The position numbers and the translations under genes were made by a program. Shown piece after piece: positions 1 through 5,450 of a DNA stretch of 6,849 nucleotides. Origin of the DNA: Domibacillus sp. (GTDB lineage: Bacteria > Bacillota > Bacilli > Bacillales > Domibacillaceae); contig JAPSKG010000125.1 in NCBI GenBank assembly GCA_031177795.1, positions 1-6,849 on the forward strand. Direction: 5' to 3'. A model generated the notes under the pieces. That model was given only the letters and a program-made list of their open reading frames with translations. It was not told the origin of the DNA and ran no database searches. Every line of letters starts with the position of its first letter. Positions within the stretch are counted from its first letter, which is position 1.

Positions 1-788
1 GTAACCGCAGAAAAAATGCTGGTTTCAAAAAAAATGGATAAGCCGATTGGCAAGCCTAAAATCAAAATTTCTTTCCATTTTGAAAACGCGGCACGCGGAA
101 GTTTATAAAACAAGCGGAATGTAGAAAACGGCTCGTGCCGGTGAATAATCCATACAGCTAAAAAGAAAACAAGCCAATATGTAAAAGCAGAAGCATAGCC
201 GGATCCAACGCCGCCAAGTTCCGGAAAACCGAACTTTCCGTAGATCAGCACGTAGTTAAACGCTATATTCAGCGGAAGCGTCATCAGCGTTATCACCATG
301 GATGTACGTGTCATGCCAAGTGCATCAATAAAGCCACGCAGCACAGCGGTTAAAAAAAGAGGCACAACCCCTATTGAAAGGCCAATTACATATTCAAATG
401 CCACGCGCCGCACGTTGTTTTCCAAATTCATTGTTTCAAGTAACGGTTTTAAACCGAAAAAGCCAAGCAAATATGTCGCTGCCGCAATAATAAGCGCTAC
501 ATACACCGCCTGCATTACAGAAAATGAAACGTTTTTTCTTTCACCTCTGCCAACCAAATGGCCAACGATTGGAGTAATGGACAGCAAAACGCCACTTAAC
601 CCGGTGTAAACAGGCATCCAAAGAGAAGAGCCGACCGCAACCCCTGCAAGGTCATCTGCGCTGTAGCGCCCTGACATTATCGTGTCAAAAAACGTCATCG
701 AAAACATTGCAATTTGTGTCACCAAAATAGGCAGCAATATAACTAAAAACTGCCGGATTTTTGCTTGTAAGGTGACTGTTTGAATCAT
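1..788 (-). CDS. MATE family multidrug efflux transporter, NorM type (N-terminal part, cut by window edge)
   Basis: An inner-membrane antiporter that would export cationic drugs in exchange for Na+ or H+. The visible 262 codons contain about six and a half hydrophobic helices (roughly residues 12-33, 49-73, 92-113, 130-152, 164-184, 194-217, and one starting near 238), which is the first half of the usual 12-helix, about 450-residue MATE fold. The first helix ends in MTFFDTIMSG and is followed by DLAGVAVGSSLW, both typical of the NorM/MdtK subfamily, including Bacillus YojI. Asp35 and Glu255 fall where NorM of Vibrio cholerae has its cation-binding Asp36 and Glu255. A helix-7 motif, GLPIGLSIFFE, is at 245-255. 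I start it at the ATG at 788 because AAGGAG lies 9 nt upstream. An in-frame ATG at 797 directly abuts that site and is less likely. It is transcribed divergently from the next gene. The C-terminal half lies outside the window. Family assignment is firm; substrate and coupling ion are inferred. Confidence 0.93.
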   Translation of the reverse strand, partial: MIQTVTLQAKIRQFLVILLPILVTQIAMFSMTFFDTIMSGRYSADDLAGVAVGSSLWMPVYTGLSGVLLSITPIVGHLVGRGERKNVSFSVMQAVYVALIIAAATYLLGFFGLKPLLETMNLENNVRRVAFEYVIGLSIGVVPLFLTAVLRGFIDALGMTRTSMVITLMTLPLNIAFNYVLIYGKFGFPELGGVGSGYASAFTYWLVFFLAVWIIHRHEPFSTFRLFYKLPRAAFSKWKEILILGLPIGLSIFFETSIFSAV

Positions 789-797
789 GACTTTCAT

Positions 798-803
798 CTC
801 CTT
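798..803 (-). promoter_or_regulatory. Ribosome binding site of the MATE gene
   Basis: AAGGAG on the minus strand. It decides between two in-frame ATG codons: the one at 797 would have no spacer, while the one at 788 has a normal 9-nt spacer, so 788 is preferred. Confidence 0.75.
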
Positions 804-814
804 CACAACAAAAC

Positions 815-823
815 AGTATACCA
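815..823 (-). promoter_or_regulatory. Extended -10 promoter of the MATE gene
   Basis: On the minus strand the sequence reads TGGTATACT, an extended -10 element (TGn plus TATACT, 5 of 6 matches to TATAAT). No good -35 hexamer lies 16-18 bp upstream, which fits an extended -10 promoter. Transcription would start near 808 and give a leader of about 20 nt ending in the ribosome binding site. Called from pattern only. Confidence 0.55.
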
Positions 824-1043
824 TAAAGTAACAAAGTGAACATTTTAGGAGCATATCAGCGAACCGAAAACCAACAAAGAAGAGTTTAAATCATCCTATA
901 AACCAGGAAAGCATCTTACGTGTGTTTACTGACCAATGTTTAAGGCAATAGCTTAATAAGTAAAAAGCAAAAAAAGATCCGTATCTTTAACGAGCCTGTT
1001 TTTTGTTTAGGGAACGGCAAGCTTAACAGAAAAGAGGGTTAGT

Positions 1044-1781
1044 ATGTTTTTTTGGTGGAGTTTGGTATTTGCAGTCGGTTTTGCACTTATTCACTTTTTC
1101 TCCAAGTATATGACGTTTCTTTCTGAAACGCCCCGCAGCCGGTTTCTTTCTGTAGCCGGCGGAATAGCTGTATCTTATGTGTTTCTTCATTTGCTGCCGG
1201 AATTGCATCATTATCAAAATGCCGTGGCTAAAGAGTTGCACGAGGGATGGTTTATCTACATTGAAAATCATATTTTTATGGTAGCTATGCTCGGTCTTGT
1301 TGTTTTCTATGGCTTAGAGCGCTTTGTGAAAACGTCAAAAGAAAAAAATGTTCTCGGAGAAAAACAAGAAGCTTCGCTTGGCGTTTTTTGGATTCATATC
1401 GGTTCTTTTTTTCTTTACAATCTCGTAATTGGCTATTTGCTGATCCGTGAAAAACACGAAACCCTCTGGGGTCTTGTTTTTTACTTTTTAGCACTTGGCA
1501 TTCACTTTGTTACCAATGACCGGAGCCTTCGGGCAGCTCACAAAGATATTTACGACAAATATGGCCGCTTGCTTTTAACCACAGCCATTTTGCTTGGATG
1601 GGGAATTGGCGCCATCACAGAACTGAATGAACTTGTTATTTCGCTGCTGGTCGCTTTTATTGCGGGAGGAATCGTATTAAACGTTTTGAAGGAAGAACTG
1701 CCGGAAGAAAGAGAAAGCAGCTTTGGGGCTTTTTGCATTGGCCTTCTTATTTACACCGTGCTGTTAATGCTTATCAATTAA
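1044..1781 (+). CDS. Polytopic membrane protein with ZIP metal-transporter-like layout, function unknown
   Basis: A 245-aa integral membrane protein with about eight hydrophobic helices (near residues 2-25, 33-54, 71-94, 113-134, 141-159, 175-194, 197-216, 227-244). There is no signal peptide apart from the first helix. I do not recognise a named gene. The layout recalls the ZIP zinc/iron permeases: an HLLPEL motif at 49-54, then a loop with HH at 55-56, YNLVIG at 125-130 where ZIPs have HNxxDG in helix 4, HFVTND at 154-159 where ZIPs have HExPHE in helix 5, and a C-terminal AFIAGGIVLNVLKEELPEE (204-222), like the helix 7 to 8 AGxxLYVAxxELLPE pattern. Several ZIP metal ligands are therefore replaced, so transport activity is uncertain. 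The start is supported by GAGGG (1034-1038), 5 nt before the ATG. It is divergent from the MATE gene and is followed by a strong hairpin, so it is probably monocistronic. Membrane location is secure; the ZIP relationship is an inference. Confidence 0.85.
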   Translation: MFFWWSLVFAVGFALIHFFSKYMTFLSETPRSRFLSVAGGIAVSYVFLHLLPELHHYQNAVAKELHEGWFIYIENHIFMVAMLGLVVFYGLERFVKTSKEKNVLGEKQEASLGVFWIHIGSFFLYNLVIGYLLIREKHETLWGLVFYFLALGIHFVTNDRSLRAAHKDIYDKYGRLLLTTAILLGWGIGAITELNELVISLLVAFIAGGIVLNVLKEELPEERESSFGAFCIGLLIYTVLLMLIN

Positions 1782-1918
1782 TGTTCATAAGCTGTAAATA
1801 AAAAGAACAAAAAAGCTTTTTATAAATTAATCCACCATAAAATAATATAGACAGGTTTTGTTTGAACTTTCACCAATGAAAAACGATTTACTTTAATTTT
1901 ACTTTTTAAGCTAGTAAA

Positions 1919-1971
1919 TAACAGCATAACAAAAGACATTCTGACACAGAATGTCTTTTGTTATGCTGTTA
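1919..1971. terminator. Perfect 25-bp stem-loop, probable bidirectional terminator
   Basis: The left arm, 1919-1943, pairs without a mismatch to 1947-1971 around an ACA loop. The core (AAAAGACATTCTG, loop, and its complement ending in TTTT) has the A-tract/stem/T-tract form of an intrinsic terminator readable from both strands. The pairing continues through the T-tract for a further ten base pairs, which is longer than usual. It lies 137 nt after the stop codon of the ZIP-like gene and before the kinase promoter, so it most likely insulates the two. The base pairing is seen directly; the terminator role is inferred. Confidence 0.7.
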
Positions 1972-2056
1972 CATTTAGTTAATTGCCAGCTTAATTTTGT
2001 TTAAAAGGAAAAGCAAATGAAAAATCTTTCAACATTTGAGTGTTTCCGATAAAAAA

Positions 2057-2111
2057 TTTTGATAATAACAGAGAATGGATCTGAAAAAAGTTTCAGACAA
2101 CTTTATCAAAA
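2057..2111. repeat. Nested inverted repeats upstream of the kinase promoter
   Basis: An outer pair, TTTTGATAA (2057-2065) with TTATCAAAA (2103-2111), encloses an inner hairpin of TCTGAAA (2080-2086) and TTTCAGA (2091-2097) with an AAAG loop. Both pairs are perfect. The element lies upstream of the proposed kinase promoter, so it could be a binding region on DNA or the tail of an RNA from further upstream. AT-richness makes chance occurrence of the outer pair plausible. Confidence 0.45.
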
Positions 2112-2154
2112 AATTTAACAAAAAAGAAAAAAGCGATAAATTAAATCTTCATCT

Positions 2155-2168
2155 ATTGGCTTGCCAAT
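2155..2168. promoter_or_regulatory. Palindrome overlapping the kinase promoter -35 and spacer
   Basis: ATTGGC-TT-GCCAAT is a perfect 14-bp two-fold symmetric sequence ending 6 bp before the -10 element at 2175. A dimeric regulator bound here would cover the -35 position and spacer. No known regulator is assigned. Confidence 0.4.
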
Positions 2169-2171
2169 TCA

Positions 2172-2180
2172 TGTTATAAT
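2172..2180 (+). promoter_or_regulatory. Extended -10 promoter of the kinase gene
   Basis: TGTTATAAT combines the TGn extension with a perfect TATAAT. The hexamer 17 bp upstream (TCTATT, 2152-2157) is a poor -35, so the promoter would depend on the extended -10 or on an activator. The start point would be near 2187, giving a leader of about 124 nt. I found no sigma-H consensus, which some sporulation kinase genes such as kinA use. Confidence 0.6.
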
Positions 2181-2296
2181 GTGCCTAATATAAAAAGAAT
2201 AGCTTTTATATGTAAACAGCCAGTGTGAGTCATATGTTTAATCAAACAATCTTGTTGACAGGCCAGCATTTTATAAAGCCGCAGGAAATTTTTTGT

Positions 2297-2301
2297 GGAG
2301 G
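2297..2301 (+). promoter_or_regulatory. Ribosome binding site fixing the kinase start at 2311
   Basis: GGAGG lies 9 nt before the ATG at 2311. An in-frame TTG at 2293 is upstream of and partly abuts this site, so it would lack a properly placed ribosome binding site and is rejected as the start. Confidence 0.85.
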
Positions 2302-2310
2302 AAAGGCTCA

Positions 2311-5034
2311 ATGGAGATATTAACAGAAAGAGGGAGCAACAAACACCAGAATGGGGAGCTTGTTCTTGAAAGCAAAATAGAATCGATACTAGATTTACAT
2401 ACCTTTATGATTCAGTTAATTGCAAGAGGAGATTCATTATCGGATGTTTTGAGAGCGCTAGCAGAAAAACTGGAAGGGCATTTTCAGTGGAAAACTTACT
2501 GTTCCATTTTATTGACAGATAAAGCTGGAAGTTTGGTGTTAGCGCATGCGCCGACACTTCCTCTTGAATACCAGAAAATGCTTCACCTTATAAAAACTGG
2601 CCCGAAAGTAGGTTCATGCGGTGCAGCTGTTTACTGTAAAAAAACAGTTATATCATGTGATATTGAAAAAGATTCGCTTTGGGACGACATTCGGCAAGAA
2701 GCATTGCGTTATGGCTTAAAGGCTTGCTGGTCTATTCCTATTTTGATAGATAGTCGTGTTGTTGGCACGTTTGCAGTTTATCATTCAGAAGTTTGCGCAC
2801 CTTCCGCCCATGAAATAGACATGCTAGAAACGTGTGCAAGTCTTGCCGGGCTTGCAATTGAACGGGAACAGCGTATAAAGCTGGAACAGCAACTGCAGGC
2901 CGCCCATAAAGAAATGAAGCATTTATTTAAAAACCACCAGGGGATGATTTTTAAATATCGTAAAGAAAATGGGCAGTTTATTCATTTTTTTGGAGATGGA
3001 CAATTAATTGAAAAAATCGGGTTAAATACAAAAGAATGTATTGGAAAATCTTTAAGTGAATTGATGTCTCCTGAAATAGCTGCCCAAAAAGAAATGTATT
3101 ATGAGCAAGCATGGAATGGGCACGAAACAAGCTATGAAGGAGAGTTAAACGGTGTTCATTATATTGCGACGATGAATCCAATTTTTCGAAATGGGAAGGT
3201 AACTGAAGTGATTGTTTCCTGCAATGATATTACAGAACTGAAAAAAACCCATGAAGAACTGCGGGAAACACAAGAACTTCTCGAATCGTTGGTCAATAAC
3301 ACAGGTGACGCCATTGCGACCATGAATGCTTCCGGCCAGGTAACTTATGTAAACCCGGCGTATGTGGAGTTGTTTGGCTGGCAAGAACACGAAATCCTTA
3401 ATCAGAAAGTGCGTACAGTACCGGACCAAAATAAAGCCGAGTTTGAACGCCTCTGCCAAAGCACTTTTTCAGACAAAAAAATAAATACTTTTGAAACAGA
3501 GAGGATTAAAAAAGATGGCAGTGTAATTCCAGTCAGCATTACGCCATCACCGTTAAAAAATAAAAGCGGCCTGGTGACGGGAACCTCTGTTATCATACGT
3601 GATATTACCGAGCAAAAACGAATTAAACAAGAGCTTGAAGAAAACAAGCAGCGTTATGAGTCTTTGTTTTTCTTTAACCCTGACTTAGTTTACAGTATGG
3701 ATGTGGATGGAGTAATCATGAAAGCAAATATCTCCATTCAAAATACTCTCGGTTACACGCTTGATGAAGTAAAAGGAAAAGGATATGAAACGTTTATTGA
3801 AAAACAGTTTTGTACTGAAACAAGTGGCTATTTTAAAAAAGCATTACAGGGAACTCCTCAAAATTATGAAACAGCAGCTATTCATAAAAATGGACAGCGA
3901 GTTTTTTTGCAAGTAACAAATGTGCCGATTGTTGTAAACAAACAAATTGTCGGGGTTCATGGCATTGCCAAAGACATTACCGAACGGAAAAAGTCACAGC
4001 AAGAAATGCTGCGCCTAAAGCAAAAATTGGAACTGGTGTTAGACTCCATCGGCGATGGAATTTATGTTTTAAATGGGAACCGGGAAATCAAGCTGATTAA
4101 TTCGGCAGGAGCAAAAATGCTTGGATACGAAGTACAAGAACTTCAGGGGAAAACTCCCCAGGACACGTTCCGCTGTTTTTACGAGCTGGAAGCTTGCCTG
4201 CCGTATCAAACACTTCTTGATGGAAACATCCGTTATGCAGCAGACGAGCTTTTCTTAAAAAAAGACGGAACTAGTTTTCCAGCCGAATATGTCGCTTCCC
4301 CGATTTGGGAAAACGGAACCATCTCAGGAGTAGTGGTTGCTTTCCGGGATATTTCCAAGAAAAAAATGTCTGAAGAATACTTGCTGAAATCCGCTAAGTT
4401 AGAAATGGCCGGGCAGCTAGCGGCAGGAGTGGCGCATGAAATCCGCAACCCGCTTACGTCCATTCAAGGATTTATCCAGCTGCTAGAAGCGGGAATGAAC
4501 AAACCGGAATATTTTGAAATTATGCGGTCGGAGTTTGAACGGATTGAAGACATTATTGGTGAATTTCTGGCCCTTGCCAAACCGCAGGCAATAACTTTTC
4601 AAAAAAACGACATGGGGAGCCTTTTACAGCAAACCATTCAATTAATGAACGCCCAGGCCATTATGCAAGGGGTTGAAGTAATATCGGAAATTGAACAGGA
4701 TTTGCCGTTGGTTGAGTGTGATAAACACCAGTTGAAACAAGTATTTATCAATATTATCAAAAATGCAATTGAAGCAACTCATTATGAAGGCCAGCTGCTA
4801 GTGAGCTGCAAAAAAAGCCATTCACAGCTTCATATTATGTTTCAAGATCAAGGAGTTGGCATTCCCGAGGAAAGAATCAAACATCTTTTTGAACCGTTTT
4901 ACTCTACAAAAGAAAAAGGAACAGGCCTCGGGTTAATGATCAGCTATAAAATTATCGAAGAACATCAAGGAATGGTAAAAGTAGAAAGCGAAGAAGGAAA
5001 AGGCACTACTTTTCATATTTATCTTCCTATTTAA
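2311..5034 (+). CDS. Soluble GAF-PAS(x4) sensor histidine kinase, sporulation-kinase-like
   Basis: A 907-aa cytosolic kinase with no membrane helices. It would autophosphorylate on histidine and pass the phosphate to a response regulator. Domains in order: GAF (about 25-186), four PAS domains (about 200-311, 320-436, 446-562, 570-686), a HisKA dimerisation domain (about 692-760) and a HATPase_c domain (about 797-907). The PAS domains end in NDITE, RDITE, KDITE and RDISK. Kinase motifs are complete: H-box AAGVAHEIRNPLTS with phospho-acceptor His709, N-box with Asn814 and Asn818, G1 box DQGVG (846-850), F-box FEPFYST (860-866) and G2 box GTGLGL (870-875). The H-box and following GFIQLL resemble KinA-type Bacillus kinases, which feed Spo0F. 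There is no response regulator beside it, as is usual for those orphan kinases. Short charged linkers between PAS domains are likely helical connectors. It has its own promoter and terminator. Kinase identity is certain; signal, partner and sporulation role are inferred. Confidence 0.95.
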   Translation: MEILTERGSNKHQNGELVLESKIESILDLHTFMIQLIARGDSLSDVLRALAEKLEGHFQWKTYCSILLTDKAGSLVLAHAPTLPLEYQKMLHLIKTGPKVGSCGAAVYCKKTVISCDIEKDSLWDDIRQEALRYGLKACWSIPILIDSRVVGTFAVYHSEVCAPSAHEIDMLETCASLAGLAIEREQRIKLEQQLQAAHKEMKHLFKNHQGMIFKYRKENGQFIHFFGDGQLIEKIGLNTKECIGKSLSELMSPEIAAQKEMYYEQAWNGHETSYEGELNGVHYIATMNPIFRNGKVTEVIVSCNDITELKKTHEELRETQELLESLVNNTGDAIATMNASGQVTYVNPAYVELFGWQEHEILNQKVRTVPDQNKAEFERLCQSTFSDKKINTFETERIKKDGSVIPVSITPSPLKNKSGLVTGTSVIIRDITEQKRIKQELEENKQRYESLFFFNPDLVYSMDVDGVIMKANISIQNTLGYTLDEVKGKGYETFIEKQFCTETSGYFKKALQGTPQNYETAAIHKNGQRVFLQVTNVPIVVNKQIVGVHGIAKDITERKKSQQEMLRLKQKLELVLDSIGDGIYVLNGNREIKLINSAGAKMLGYEVQELQGKTPQDTFRCFYELEACLPYQTLLDGNIRYAADELFLKKDGTSFPAEYVASPIWENGTISGVVVAFRDISKKKMSEEYLLKSAKLEMAGQLAAGVAHEIRNPLTSIQGFIQLLEAGMNKPEYFEIMRSEFERIEDIIGEFLALAKPQAITFQKNDMGSLLQQTIQLMNAQAIMQGVEVISEIEQDLPLVECDKHQLKQVFINIIKNAIEATHYEGQLLVSCKKSHSQLHIMFQDQGVGIPEERIKHLFEPFYSTKEKGTGLGLMISYKIIEEHQGMVKVESEEGKGTTFHIYLPI

Positions 5035-5112
5035 ACGAATAAAAACAGATTTGATTAAACTTGCTATAAAACTGTTTGTAGCGGTTTTCACAGTGTTGCG
5101 AATTTATATGTT

Positions 5113-5160
5113 GTTACAGATATAGAGGCGTGAGAGCCGGTTATATCTGTAACTTTTTTT
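5113..5160 (+). terminator. Intrinsic terminator of the kinase gene
   Basis: GTTACAGATATA (5113-5124) pairs perfectly with TATATCTGTAAC (5142-5153) and is followed at once by seven T residues (5154-5160). The loop contains a small inner GGC/GCC pairing (5127-5129 with 5136-5138). It lies 79 nt after the kinase stop codon, so the kinase is probably not co-transcribed with the next gene. Confidence 0.88.
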
Positions 5161-5349
5161 AATTGCAAGAAAGAAACTGCTGCTTTTTTACTTGCCTGGC
5201 AAAGAAAAACTAGAAGCTTTTATTAGAGTGCAATCATGTAAAATTTTTTAAACATCACAATGTGTATAATTCAAACAGTAAAAATAAAACCTGGCAACTA
5301 ACTGATTTTTAATTTTTGTATGGATAAATTTCATCTTAAGGTAAATTCG

Positions 5350-5378
5350 TTGACAATGTTTTTTTCATAATTCATATT
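5350..5378 (+). promoter_or_regulatory. Sigma-A-type promoter of the acyl-CoA synthetase gene
   Basis: A perfect TTGACA (5350-5355) is separated by exactly 17 bp from CATATT (5373-5378, 4 of 6 matches to TATAAT). The start point would be near 5385, giving a leader of about 65 nt that includes a hairpin. Confidence 0.6.
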
Positions 5379-5401
5379 AGTACCAGATAATAGAGATTAG
5401 T

Positions 5402-5425
5402 TATAAGAGAAAGTCCTCTCTTATA
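5402..5425 (+). promoter_or_regulatory. Leader hairpin before the acyl-CoA synthetase start
   Basis: TATAAGAGA (5402-5410) pairs perfectly with TCTCTTATA (5417-5425) around a 6-nt loop, AAGTCC. It falls just downstream of the predicted transcription start and 11 nt before the GGAGG ribosome binding site. It has no T-run, so it is not a terminator. It could be an operator or an mRNA-stabilising 5' hairpin; which one cannot be told from sequence. Confidence 0.5.
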
Positions 5426-5450
5426 TTTATGAAAGTGGAGGTTTGGTAAC

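Larger units (their letters stand above)
1782..2310. other. 529-bp gene-free region between the ZIP-like gene and the kinase
   Basis: No credible gene is visible on either strand. This AT-rich stretch holds a weak AT-only hairpin (arms 1798-1805 and 1816-1823), a perfect 25-bp hairpin (1919-1971), a nested inverted repeat (2057-2111), and the kinase promoter with its palindrome (2155-2180). A roughly 124-nt leader then runs to the kinase start. I see no riboswitch or T-box consensus. Confidence 0.7.
5035..5450. other. 416-bp gene-free region between the kinase and the acyl-CoA synthetase
   Basis: It contains the kinase terminator (5113-5160), an AT-rich middle section in which I see no gene, a sigma-A-like promoter (5350-5378) and a leader hairpin (5402-5425) before the ribosome binding site. 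A TATAAT near 5265 lacks a usable -35. I see no FadR-type, CodY-type or CcpA-type operator that I would defend. Confidence 0.7.

Noticed and set aside
298..609. A 103-codon plus-strand reading frame at the left end
   Set aside because: It is antisense to the MATE coding sequence, has no ribosome binding site, and its translation matches no family I know.
884..910. Possible sigma-B promoter GTTTAA-N15-AGGAAA upstream of the ZIP-like gene
   Set aside because: The -10 part departs from GGGWAW at its first base, the spacing is at the upper limit, and it is about 135 nt from the start codon. Too weak to annotate.
969..988. Small hairpin AAAGAT-CCGT-ATCTTT with an A-run, a terminator in the minus direction
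   Set aside because: The stem is only 6 bp and AT-rich, only four T residues follow it, and no minus-strand gene ends here.
2017..2052. An 11-codon reading frame with an AGGA-like site upstream, a possible leader peptide
   Set aside because: It lies well upstream of the proposed kinase promoter, is very short and has no attenuator-type codon bias, so it is probably chance.
2255..2277. TTGACA followed by TATAAA just before the kinase
   Set aside because: The spacing is only about 11 bp, too short for a sigma-A promoter.
2293..2310. Alternative kinase start at TTG, adding six residues
   Set aside because: The ribosome binding site GGAGG lies downstream of this TTG and is correctly placed for the ATG at 2311.
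5192..5202. TTGCC-T-GGCAA palindrome in the second long spacer
   Set aside because: It is only 11 bp and about 150 bp upstream of the proposed promoter. No partner site was seen apart from a loose CCTGGCA match near 5291.
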